A stretch of 64,000 bases of DNA, taken from Eutreptiella sp. 'Long Island Sound 2002' (taxonomy: Eukaryota > Euglenozoa > Euglenophyceae > Eutreptiales > Eutreptiaceae). The stretch lies in NCBI GenBank assembly GCA_964036045.1, contig OZ038382.1, forward strand, positions 76,359,918 to 76,423,917, in the 5' to 3' direction. The notes under the pieces were generated by a model. That model did no database searches. It saw only the letters and a program-made list of their open reading frames with translations, and was not told the origin of the DNA. Shown here one piece after another: positions 54,410-64,000 of this stretch; position 1 is the stretch's first letter; each line of letters starts with the position of its first letter. A program made the translations under genes and the position numbers.

Positions 54410-56083
54410 TTCATGGAAAAACATAGATACATTCATAGGCTCTGCCTTGGATATGTCAGTTCTCAGTCAACTCAGGAAAAGATGATTTGCCTCACATTGA
54501 AAGGGGATTAAGGGGTCCACTCCATATCCTGATTGGGTGTTTGGTTCCATAGGTCAAAATGTGTTATCACCAGTTTTGGTGGGACCAATACTAGGATAGA
54601 AATGCCTGGATGCTCAGTGCATCTCTAATACAACTAGAGTATGCGTCAAAGCATTGGAAAAGCACTTTTTCTTACTCCCCCCTTGTGCTGTGGTGGCCAC
54701 CACTGTCTCATTTTAGGAAAAAGGGATTTTTTCTTGGCCTTTCCTTGGTTTCCACATCTACTTTAAAATACCTATAGTTTCCCTCACACAGAAAAATGGG
54801 CGCTCACCATGGCTGGCGCTCTTTTGCTGCTCTGTTTGTAACATTTCCTACAGAAGACTCAGCGCTCATGGCGCTGCCGGGGCTCCTGTGGCTTGGTAGG
54901 GTTAGTTTGGAAGCATGCCAAAACATGTGCATGTACATCCCTCCCTCCAAGACGCAGCGCGACACAAACCCAACGCAAGACACCATATACACACTCGCAT
55001 GGGTTCTCGTAAACCTGGTGGCGACCTGTGACCTGTCTTAGGGCGGAGGGAGTCGTAAAAAAATTAAATTGCCCCTTGGTGGGGTCTTGTGTTCTGCTCA
55101 GTCTCTCCAGGCTGCTGTGTTTCGGCCCAAACACGGCCTACTCAGCGAGGCTGCGCGTGGGTATCTGCAGAGGCAGGAATGGGAGAATTATGGACGAATC
55201 CACGCAAAAGCGAAGCGACGACACCAAAATCCGTCAAATGACGGCCTAGAATTTTTCTAAGACAACACACCTGAGCAGAATCCAATTGTGCATCAGAAGC
55301 ACATTCTTATAAAAATTATAGTCATCTCTAGATTTTTTAAATCAAGAAATTCCTACGCATAAAAAGGCGGCGCGCAGGAGCGGCTCCTAGCGAAGCGCCG
55401 GAAAATGCAGAAATAATGGCATTATAAATGTATGTCTCACGTAGTCTTGAAAATGACGAGACACACATTAATAAATAAACATACAGATTCCACCCACACT
55501 AATAGAAGTATCAAAAATCCAAGAATTCGAAAATCAATGAAAAGACTTCAATGAATCAGGTATAAACTACAGGTACGCTCGTCTCGTATGCCGCATACAC
55601 ATTGCTCGTCTCGTGTCTCCGTGAACGAGTCTTGTAGCTGCGCTAACAACGATAGGACGCGATAGAGGGATTGATTAGAAAGATTGCAGATGAATAGAGG
55701 TGAGATTAGGGTCAAAACAGATGGCCTTCGGCCAGGGAGTGGTTGTCACGGGGGACTACCGGTCCTGCCCTGCGGTGCAATGCGGGGCAACTGTGACAAC
55801 TGCTCTTACAGCACAAACCTCCCTTTTTGTTGCACTGATTACAACATACACACTGATGCATAGCAACCTTTTTCGCTTGCGCCCCTCACGTGCCCACTTG
55901 CTCTCTCTCTGCAGCGGTAGGTAAGGTGAGTAAGCCCAGGCGGGGCCACCCCCTGGTGCAGTTCATGATTGAGGCTCAGATGGCAGGTTTGCCCAAGGTA
56001 CTCGTGCATGCTCGCGCATTCACACACGCATTAAAGGGTAGGCCACGCGAAGTGCGCACGGTAAACCTTGTTTAGGCTACCCA

Positions 56084-56245
56084 GGGGCTCCTCGGTACGT
56101 TCTTTAAGAGAACCTGAGGAGTCCCTTAACGCTTGCTTGCTTGACAGGGGAGCTGATCCTTCAGCGCGTTTGCGGACAGTGTATTATAGGTCACACTGAG
56201 AACCGTATAATACGGGGAGTGTGGCTTGGTTCCTCCGCCGCAAAC
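56084..56245 (+). other. Two consecutive hairpin structures
   Basis: The first, 56084-56125, pairs ggggctcctc...gttct with agaacctgaggagtccc. The second has an outer stem gtttgcgg (56168-56175) with ccgcaaac (56238-56245). This encloses an inner stem gtattata with tataatac (about 56181-56212). The fold suggests a structured RNA or a protein-binding DNA site. Transcription is unknown. Confidence 0.35.
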
Positions 56246-57067
56246 ACCCCTTCATTTGCCTTTGCTTTACAGGTGGGCAGGTAGGGTGATTGGTGCAGCA
56301 GCATACCATTTTTTTCATGCCCTGCTAAACAAGGGCGCAGATCACACAAACAAGTAACTCCGCCTCTGTCTGTGGCAGAGCTGGGAGTCCGACTTCATCG
56401 ACATCTGCGCCGTGCACGCAAAAAGAGCACCTCTTCCCTCCAAGCCCTAGCAGGGGAAACGCGTTGTGGCGTCCCCTGTTAGGCCACAGTTGCTTAGCAG
56501 CGCTGTGTTCTCTTGTCTTCTTCACAGGAGGGTCGCTAGGACCCACGACATATTCTTCAACAACACCCAGTAGAGTATGCGTGTAGGAGTGGTAGTCCTG
56601 AGTGGGGGCTTGAGCCAGTTGCACCAGTGCTCGCCCACCAGGATGGTGCCACTGTAGGGTGTGTAGGACCTGTAGTGCGTGTGTCACTGTCCCACCCGTT
56701 TCCTGCAATTTTAGCAGGGTTGGTGGGCTGTGGCAGTGGTTAGGTCAGTGTTTTGGCCACTTAGCAAAACGGCGTTTTCATGCCTTCATAGCTTTTGGCC
56801 ACCCCTCCGTGTAGTAGACAGATAGGTAGGGAAAACAATACCTGGATTAGTACGCTGGGTATTCCCCAAAGGTTTTGCGGCAGCACAGAAATTGGGCGCT
56901 TAGGGGAGGGGGGACCCGGGGCGTACCCCGTGGCATCAATAAGCCAACCCTCCAGGTTTAGCAAGCGTGCAGACTTGGGTATAATTGGGACACCACTTCT
57001 GCGGCTTGCTCTCAGGACCTTAGGAATAGCACACTCACACATACGCTTTGGCAGGTAAGGGTAAGGT

Positions 57068-57466
57068 TCAGTCCCTAGCTTTAGTCTTGGAGGCAAGCAT
57101 CTCAGCGAGCCTCAACAACTCACCAAGGTTGTTCTGGGACAAGTAGTCAACCAGAACTGAGTTTAGGCGTCCCTCAGGTAGAACAAATGCAGAGAAGGGC
57201 TCCCAGGTGGCCTCTTCGACTCCAAACCCTTCCCAGAGGGTGAGGAAGCGCCAACCCTGGCGATAGCGGTGGCGTAGGACAGGCTTCACCAGGTAGAAGC
57301 CCTCCTTAGCCATCTCCTCGGCGTTCATGTCGGGGAGTTCACCTTCAACTTCCATAGGGCTGGCAGCCCCTTGTAGGTCCAGAGCGGCGATTTCCTCGTC
57401 GTTCAGCTCCCACTGCTCCCCACAGAGGTCTTCAGGATCATAGTAGCGCTTCAGGTGTTGAGCAGC
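57068..57466 (-). pseudogene. pol: Second chromovirus: chromodomain segment
   Basis: 132 codons in the pol frame after TGA 57469-57467. It starts AAQHLKRYYDPEDLCGEQW and contains a chromodomain: FYLVKPVLRHRYRQGW, FLTLWEGFGVEEATWEPFSAF. It ends at 57068. The stop separates it from integrase only by an in-frame codon. The domain would target integration to modified histones. Confidence 0.75.
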
Positions 57467-59791
57467 TCACACCAGGGTCCCCCCTAGACGGGGAGAACAC
57501 CGCACGGTGATACGGTGTCCATCCACTGATAGAATCTTGTACGGCCCGAAGTATGGGTCATCGCTGGTAGAGCTTGGCCAGGCGGGTAGTCGACTGTGGT
57601 GCACCAGCACCCAGTCCCCCTCTTGGTAGGTGGCCGGTACTCGGTGCTTGTTCTTCTTGTTCCACTGACGCTCCCTCACTCTCTGGAGCATAGCCTTGGC
57701 CTTGTCCACCTTCGCTTGTTGCTCTTGGACCCATTCACCCACAGAAGAATGGGTGTCCTCTGGATAGGGGGCATGTAGGAACCATGCCGGGCGCCCTAGG
57801 AATAACTCATGGGGCGAGTAGCCAGTAGCTGAACTCTCTTGGGAGTTCATCATCAAGGATATGACGGGGAGTAGTCTCACCCAGTCTCTGGTGCGTTCAG
57901 TTTTGCACCATATCCTTACATTCTCCTTGAGGACACGGATCTGTCGCTCACATAGGGGGTTGCTCGTGTGAGAGTAGGGAATCCCGGTAGACACCTGGAC
58001 ATTGAGGGATCTCAGGACCCTCTTGTACCAGCCAGTATCTGAGCGTACTCGTACGTCCTCATCGGAGTTGATCTCCTTGGGCGCCCCATAGACACAAAAC
58101 CACTCCTCCAGGAGTATCTTGATAGTCTGCTCCCCGGTAATGTGCTTGGTACATGGGAACACCCTGGTAAACCTGGTCAACCCACAGGTTACCACGAGGG
58201 CGAAGTCATAGCCCCCGAACTTCGGTATCTCCGTGTAGTCCACGTATAGAACACTGTTAGCACAGTGAGGGATGGGCAGGGTCGAGTAGAGACCTCTGTC
58301 CCTGATATCCCCTGGTTTACAGGACCTGCACGGGCACTTGTCCACGATAGGCTGGAGGGTTTTCCGCAGTTGGTCGTCAGTCCACGTAGTGTGGAACCAC
58401 TGCTTGAACAGCCTCAGGGTACGGTCAGCACCCACATGACCGCTGGACTCATGGGTCCACTTCAGCAGCGCTGGGACTCGGTCACTAGGCACCACAATGC
58501 GGTCCTCGTGCCAGAGGTAGCTCTTGTCCCTCTTCCACTGGTCTTGGTTGACCAGGAGGGGTTCAAGGTGTTTCTCCAGGCGCTTGTAGATATCTCCAAA
58601 CTCCTTCAGGCACTTCGATTGTTGGAGTCCATCCAGGGGGCGTATCATCGTCATGTTGAGGTCCAAGTGGACATCCATACGGCTAAACGCCTCCTTAGCC
58701 AGCGCTTCAGACCAGGCACCAAGCAGGGCGTCGAAGTTGTTGCGGCTGATGTAGTCGGCACACTCGTTCTTCACTCCCTGGATATGGTGTACCGTCAGCC
58801 GTAGTTGACTGAGGTAGGTCCACCAGCGCCGTAGCTTGGCCTTGTCAGATGGGGGACCCTTCTGGAAACTGCGGACCGGTTCTTGGTCGCACAGCCAGAT
58901 CACAGGGTTACTCCCCAACAGCCGTGCTTGTGAGGATAGCACCAGCATACCCGCGAGCAATTCCTGCTCATAGGTGGAGTAGTTCCCCCTGGCCTGGTTC
59001 CACTTCCAGTTCCAGTGGCCCAGAGGTACTAGGACCCACTTGTCGTCAGGGTAGCTGTGCTTGAGGGTTCCATCTCGGTGGAGACCTTCCGTCCCCCATT
59101 GGAAAATGGCCGAGTCCAACTCCCCCTTCTCTAGTGCTTGCCATTGGAACAACGTTCCACCACCGCCCACATTGCTGGCGTCGGTCACCAGGATAATCTC
59201 CCCTTGTGCCCTAGGTACGCCCAAGCACTTAGCGTTGGCTACCTTGTCTTTGAGCTCGTCAAACGCTTGTTGCTCTTGTGGGCCCCAGCGCCAAGTAGTA
59301 CTCTTCTTGATCAAGTCTGTCAGAACGGCGCTGGTGTAGGTGAAGTTTTTGATGTGGCGGCGATAGAGGTTGCACGCCCCAATGAAACTGCGTACATCAT
59401 GAAGTCCTTTCTTGGGGTCTTCGTGTCGTACCTTGGCATCCATCAGGGGTTTGGCCTTAGAGGCCGCTGGGGTCCACCACCCATAGCCAACATCAAACCC
59501 CAGGTACTGCATGGTCTCCTGCATGAACTCACACTTCTCCAGCTTGAGTCGTGTGTGGTTCTCCTGGCAGACCGCAAAGAACTCACCCAAGAGGATTAGG
59601 TGATCCTCCTGGGTATTGGTCCCGAGGCATACATCGTCGATGTGAGCCTCCATCTGGGCACCACGGGATATGAGCTCCTGCACCTTAGGTCTCCTTCGTA
59701 GGATGGACAAGATCTTGTTCATCAGCTCTTGGAATAGAGCGGGTGTGTTAGCCACGCCAAACGGCATGACCTTCCACTTGAACAACCTCCC
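57467..59791 (-). pseudogene. pol: Second chromovirus: RT (C-terminal part), RNase H, integrase
   Basis: 774 codons between TAG 59794-59792 and TGA 57469-57467. RT continues with FKWKVMPFGVANTPALFQ and the catalytic EAHIDDVCLG (IDDV in place of YVDD). The thumb/connection (YLGFDVGYGW, FIGACNLYRRHIKN) precedes RNase H (LVTDASNVGGGG, YEQELLAGML, WLCDQEP). The integrase zinc region (HESSGHVG...CPCRSC) is followed by VLYVDYTEIP (Asp), INSDEDVR (Asp) and NPLCERQIR (Glu). GDWVLVHHSRLP begins the C-terminal module. Residues look intact apart from the stops. GC content is lower than in the first chromovirus, and the proteins are only distantly alike. Confidence 0.88.
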
Positions 59792-61135
59792 CTAAGGGGT
59801 GATGAAAGCCAGTAGTTCCTGTGCGTTGGGCGTCAGGTCCACTTGCCAGAATCCGCTTCTCTTGTCCATTTTGGTCTTGTAGCGACAGAAGGCTATCTTC
59901 TCCAGGGTAGACTCCATATTGGGAATGGACCCTGAGTGGTTCAGCGTTTTCTTGTTCAGCTCTCCGTAGTCCACTACCAGCCGTTTGGCTGTAGACCCAG
60001 GTTTAGCCACCAGGAAACAGGGGCTGCAGTGTAGGGGGTAGTCCCCGTCCTTGTACTCCAGGACTAGGCCAGCGTCGATACATTCTTGTATCTGTCGCTC
60101 GATCTCGTCGGCCTGCTCTTTAGGAGCTGGATAGGGTCTCCTCCAGATCTTGTGACCCACGAACTCGGGTTTCAGCTTGAGGTCCATCTGTACCAGCTTG
60201 TCACATGAGGCTGGAGGGAGTAGTTCTCCGAACACCTCCAGATAGGTCCTTATAAGCTTCTGCACCCGCGGGTCCAATACTTTGATCTTGTCCTCCATGT
60301 CCTCGTCAGAGTGTAAGTTGCTTGCCCCCTGAGTAATAGACGCCGGGAGGTGGTCCTCCACCGACTCTTCGCCCGTGGTAGTGTCCTTCAGCCCTTGGTA
60401 GGCATATAGAAGGTCTTGTTCAACCACCACCGGTGGACGATGGCAACATAGGCACGCTCGAGGGGGTTCACATACACATTCCTCCGAGAGGTCGTCCTCC
60501 TCTGGGGTCCTCACATGGGCGCCCCACACGCTCTTCATGAGCTTAAGATCTACCTCCCTTTGCCAGGTGGTGATCTTCTGTTCGAGGTCCTCCTTCAATT
60601 GGGATAGGTCTCCCATACGTCCTTGCTTCAGTGGCCATGAGCTGCGGGTAGGCTTCGCGTAGCATAGCTTTTTCGCCACCAACTTCCTCTTGGAATCCAC
60701 ATACTCCCTGAGCCTGGATCGAGGGTCCAGCTCCTCGTCCACGGGGTCTTCCACCCTCATGGAGAGTAGGGGTTTGAGTGGGGCGACGTACTCGGCGTTC
60801 TCCACTTCCTCCACACAGGTCTGCACGAAGAAGGCGTCGTGCTCAGTTTCGTCATCTGAGAGGATAGAGCTAGGTAGCTCAGATAATCCACACTCAGAGA
60901 CTCCATCAGGAACAGATACATGGCAGGGAGAGTCGGGGGCTTTGGTGTCAGTCACGACGTACTCATCTCCTCCGGGTGTAGTGTCAATAGCATCTTGAGG
61001 TCGTAGACGATCCTTCAAGTCACCCAAGGCGAGTCCATTGCTTTCTCGTTGTATAGCCTGGACCAGAGTCGGGTCCAGATCCTCCCAGGGAATGGAGGTA
61101 AGACTTCCGTCCACCACGCTGAGCATACTCCCCCA
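59792..61135 (-). pseudogene. pol: Second chromovirus: linker and N-terminal RT
   Basis: 448 codons between TGA 61138-61136 and TAG 59794-59792, in the pol frame; the first Met is at 61126. The first 290 residues are an acidic linker (DDETEHDAFF, CVCEPPRACLCC) without recognised domain. RT begins with DLKLKPEFVGHKIWRRPYP, followed by CFLVAKPGSTAKRLVVDYGELN and KMDKRSGFWQVDLT. The TAG falls between FITP and GRLFKW, inside the RT palm, at a position that varies among elements. Confidence 0.8.
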
Positions 61136-61765
61136 TCAGGGCTTCCCAATAGGCGTCTTGCGTCCCAGAGGCACGTAGATGGCCTCATCAGGTAACCGAA
61201 CAGAGCTGATAGTCAGCCTGTCCAGGAGGTTTCGCCAGTATTCGTTGCCCCCATGGGCTCCCAAATCGGGGGAACACAGGACCATACGGGAATGTTCCAA
61301 GGCCACCTTGGTCAGCACCTTCCCCAGTTCACTGAACCTGGGGTTCCCGTAGGCCATCCCGAAAGAGGGCCAGTAAAATTTGTAGCTGCAGTTCTTCCCC
61401 TTGCTGCAGTAAAGGTCCAGTACATGCTGCTTGTCGCTGGCGAACAACTCCACACTCAGGTCTTCTCCAGAGTAACCTAACTCCTTCAGACCTTGGTCTA
61501 GGACTTCCCCCAATAGTTGATAGTCCTCAGCTTTGGAGGCCGCCATCATGTTCGAGGGCTCCTCCTTCGATAGCCTCAGGTAACTCGAGGTATGTTCCGA
61601 CTGCTCCAGTGGCACAGACTCTCTGCCACTGCCGTGGTCCACGTAGAGGAGGTAGGGCGCTTGCAGCGTCAGGGATTGTATCTGGGGGTGCTGTACGAAG
61701 AAGTCAGTCCCCAGTACAAAGTCGAAGGCCTCAGTGTCCATGTAAGTGCGGCTAGCCCCATCTGC
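61136..61765 (-). pseudogene. pol: Second chromovirus: protease end and Dam-like domain
   Basis: The most upstream visible part of this pol. FDFVLGTDFFVQHP is the LG-D flap/dimer region after a retropepsin active site, but the DTG itself is missing, because the frame stops at a TGA (61768-61766) where the sequence character changes. At about 61465-61160 lies a Dam-methyltransferase-like domain: LSVELFASDK, then YGNPRFSELGKVLTKV, MVLCSP, EYWRNLLDRL and RLP. It shares the order of blocks with residues 285-395 of the first chromovirus Pol. The segment ends at TGA 61138-61136 but is in frame with the RT segment. Confidence 0.7.
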
Positions 61766-62108
61766 TCAGATTTTCAGACATTCTGCCCAGATTGGCTACA
61801 TTTTGGTCATTTTCTTTGCTTCGGCGGATTCACCGCCTCGCAGCTCAGTCACAGGATATTTCCTATATATTTCTGAGATGCCGGATTTGATTCCGCGGTC
61901 CATTTCCCGTAAATCCGCCGCATTCCGCTATTTTAGCTGGAATCGCCCTTTGCCGCTGACGCGCGCTCGCGGGCCAGATCGGCCAGACAATTTTACATAA
62001 ATGGATTATTTAAATTCTTTCAGACAGTTTTGGACACTCAGATGTATTTAGAATAATGCCCCTCAATTTTCTTCATAGACTGGGATTTTCTGCCGGACCA
62101 CAATCAGC
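61766..62108. other. Junction and leader between two opposed LTR-element regions
   Basis: An AT-richer stretch without coding. It starts exactly where the minus-strand protease frame ends and leads into the plus-strand gag ORF. It may be the leader or LTR edge of the right-hand element, or an inversion junction. No LTR boundary is identified. Confidence 0.4.
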
Positions 62109-64000
62109 ATGGATCTTGCTTCTGTTGTCGCTGCTCTCGCCTCCGTTGGTGTCCGAGTGTCCGGTTCTACCCCCAATAACAACATCCAGGGAGACTCCTC
62201 GCGTGCCTGCCCCACTGGTCTTGCCGGCCCCGAGCCCTCCGGCACCCACAACGACCCAGGGCAGCACTTTCATGGTAGCAGAGGCTACCTGAATGTTGTT
62301 CCTTTGGTGTCCCAACCACAGCTAGCCCCTCAGTACGGCCCCGTAGACTCCGCAACCTCCGGAGACGTAACGATTACGCTGCCGTGGTGCTGTGCGAACG
62401 AGGCCTTGAGAGGAATGCCTTGCGCAAGCCCAAATTGCCCAAGAAGGACACAAATCAGCAGCTGTGGAGGCCCAGATTACAATCAAGATCCCAGTCGAAA
62501 TTGGCCATCAAGCAGCTGGAATCTCCCAGCCTACGCTAATGGCAACGCTCCGGTGGAGCTTACGGACCTGGCAGGTACTAATACTCCTTACCAATGTCCA
62601 CATTTTGAGACCATCGACGCCGACATTGACGACATTGAGATGGGTGGTCCAGGTGAGGTACCTGCCTATAATCGACCAGCCTCATGGGCACAATGGGACA
62701 ACCATTTGTCTTCCGAAGTGACCCGTAACCTTGAGGCGCTTGAGGCCCTGTGTCTATTAGCCACGTCTAAGCTGATAGGACAAGAAAGAATCGCCTCTGA
62801 TTTTTTATTTGAATATTTTTTCCTCCTTCAAGAAGAAATTAAGACCAGGATGTGGTGGTGTTCTCAAGAAGATGAATCTTTTGCCATTTTCTTGCAGATC
62901 TGGGAGGCAAGCCCCTTCCCGAAGGAGAAGACCAAGGCACCGGTTGCCGGGCCCTCCGCCCCTCATCCCTCTGTTTCCATCCGCGACGATCTAGCCGCCG
63001 CGGTTGAGGAAGGAATTTTAGAGGCAGCTAGGCAGGCAAGCCTGGAAATTAGGACTGAAGGAGCTCCCCAAGTGGACTCCTGGCTGCGAACCACTGAGAT
63101 TAGTGGTCCGACAGCCTGCTCAGGCCCTTCAGGACACGGTATGTACTGTCCTGCCGACTGCTCTTGCAGATTACAGCGAGATACTGAGCTCCAATTGCTC
63201 AAAGATCAAATGCAACTCATCATTCAGACGCTGGGAATTAAAGATCTTTTCAAGACCCACATGAGGTCTGAGGGCGCATCATCGGTGGATCAGACAACAG
63301 AACCGTCGGAGGAGGCGACAGAAATTTTTTCGATTGCTCCTTCGGTGGACTCTAAGACCACCGATGCACGGATCAGCAGGACTAAGCTAAAGGAAAGGGT
63401 TACAATCTCTCGATCACAGAGTAGATCGGCGAAGGCTAGGACTGAGGTTCAGAATGCCAAAAGAACTGCCTCCCGTACTACCCTTCCTGCTGTTGATTCC
63501 AATGCAATTGCCCAGATGTTGCTCGCCCAGACCCTCGCCGGAGCTGGTGTGGCTAATGATGCCGCCAAGGTGTCTGCCATTACGGCCGGTGTTGGGCTGG
63601 ATTCACTTCTAAATCCCACTTCATTGCGACTTCGTCAGGTTGCCAAGCAACCGAAGTATAACGGGAACCCCAGATGTTGGCCTCAGTTCCAACGGGAATT
63701 TAAACTGTGGGTTAAGACTCAAAAACTCCAGGATGATCAGTTCCTGATGGCCCTTCTGGACTGCCTTGAGGGAGCGCCGGCCAACACTTGGCTCAGAACC
63801 TGGAGTGATCGTGAAGATTCAAGTTCCCCCCTTACCTTTGATGAGGTGTGGGAACAGTTGGAGGTACGTGGATCCCGGCTGCCTGAGGACCATTACCACC
63901 AGATGTTGAAGAATTTTCCTTCATTCTCTCGATTAATCTTGCACGAAGTGCAGGACAAGAGACAGCGCTTCTGGAATCTCGTAGAAGAATCTGAACATTC
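62109..64000 (+). CDS. gag: Gag of an LTR retrotransposon (open at right edge)
   Basis: An uninterrupted frame of 630 codons from ATG 62109 (MDLASVVAALASVGVRV) to the window end, at roughly 50% GC. An open frame of this length is very unlikely by chance. The last 120 residues match the retrotransposon-gag pattern: QPKYNGNPRCWPQFQREF, FLMALLDCLEGAPANTWL, LTFDEVWEQLEVRGSRLP. Upstream are a coiled-coil-like segment (LQLLKDQMQLIIQTLG), a basic Ser/Arg region (ERVTISRSQSRSAKAR) and an unrecognised N-terminus. Any zinc knuckle and pol would lie beyond the edge. A second frame is also open around 62340-62540, so the true start may differ. GC content resembles the pol at 57068-61765, which runs the other way. 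Confidence 0.75.
   Translation, partial: MDLASVVAALASVGVRVSGSTPNNNIQGDSSRACPTGLAGPEPSGTHNDPGQHFHGSRGYLNVVPLVSQPQLAPQYGPVDSATSGDVTITLPWCCANEALRGMPCASPNCPRRTQISSCGGPDYNQDPSRNWPSSSWNLPAYANGNAPVELTDLAGTNTPYQCPHFETIDADIDDIEMGGPGEVPAYNRPASWAQWDNHLSSEVTRNLEALEALCLLATSKLIGQERIASDFLFEYFFLLQEEIKTRMWWCSQEDESFAIFLQIWEASPFPKEKTKAPVAGPSAPHPSVSIRDDLAAAVEEGILEAARQASLEIRTEGAPQVDSWLRTTEISGPTACSGPSGHGMYCPADCSCRLQRDTELQLLKDQMQLIIQTLGIKDLFKTHMRSEGASSVDQTTEPSEEATEIFSIAPSVDSKTTDARISRTKLKERVTISRSQSRSAKARTEVQNAKRTASRTTLPAVDSNAIAQMLLAQTLAGAGVANDAAKVSAITAGVGLDSLLNPTSLRLRQVAKQPKYNGNPRCWPQFQREFKLWVKTQKLQDDQFLMALLDCLEGAPANTWLRTWSDREDSSSPLTFDEVWEQLEVRGSRLPEDHYHQMLKNFPSFSRLILHEVQDKRQRFWNLVEESEH

Larger units (their letters stand above)
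53891..57067. other. Lower-GC non-coding region
   Basis: About 3.2 kb with lower GC than the left part of the window and no convincing coding frame. The longest minus-strand frame (56325-56708) has no recognisable domain. Several pyrimidine tracts ending in cag followed by gta-like words (near 55917, 56271, 57055) could be splice-site-like. The region may contain the 3' LTR and UTR of the chromovirus at 57068-61765, but I found no duplicated partner. A tRNA-like module and two hairpins are listed separately. Confidence 0.4.

Overview
The window is repeat-rich eukaryotic DNA. I see no conventional single-copy host gene. Most of it is retrotransposon sequence, nested and partly decayed, plus TA-dinucleotide arrays, a non-autonomous element family associated with those arrays, and GC-rich tandem repeats. 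GC-rich coding (strongly C/G at third positions), chromoviruses, an APE-type LINE, a LINE with a Ulp1-like peptidase and long TA tracts fit a large protist or algal genome. I cannot name the lineage from this sequence: I saw no dinoflagellate spliced-leader match, no rRNA and no convincing functional tRNA.

Layout. (1) 1-5759, minus strand: one reading frame of about 1,900 codons, interrupted by stop codons at five sites and running off the left edge. It holds a His/Pro-rich N-terminus, a CCCH zinc finger and a Ulp1/C48 cysteine-peptidase domain, as in NeSL-clade LINEs. (2) 5760-10440: C/G homopolymer-rich tandem repeats of about 800, 65 and 492 bp. (3) 10443-10881: a partial TA-associated element and a TA array. 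(4) 10885-11168 and 28295-30582, plus strand: two halves of another LINE open reading frame (RNase H, CCHC zinc motif, RING-like tail). They are separated by (5), a 17.1-kb chromovirus at 11169-28294. It has 2,946-bp LTRs that are 99.5% identical, an extra coiled-coil ORF, a gag, and a gag-TAG-pol arrangement. Its pol carries protease, a Dam-like domain, RT, RNase H, integrase and chromodomain; all three ORFs are intact. (6) 30583-40500: a non-coding stretch, then a cluster of TA-bounded inverted-repeat elements. (7) 40500-48889, minus strand: an APE-type LINE with ORF1 and ORF2 (zinc fingers, APE, RT, RNase H, CCHC). It is broken by two frameshifts and one stop, and the end of its ORF2 has been copied in tandem downstream. 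(8) 48890-53890: GC-rich non-coding DNA with two covarying hairpins, then more TA arrays and elements. (9) 53890-57060: lower-GC non-coding DNA with a tRNA-like Pol III module and RNA-like hairpins. (10) 57068-61765, minus strand: pol of a second chromovirus, in one frame with three in-frame stops. (11) 62109-64000, plus strand: the open gag of an LTR element running off the right edge.

Two themes stand out. Several long retroelement frames are broken only, or almost only, by stop codons rather than indels. This suggests C-to-T decay or stop readthrough, and the intact chromovirus itself appears to need TAG readthrough to make pol. In addition, both chromoviruses carry the same Dam-methyltransferase-like domain between protease and reverse transcriptase.
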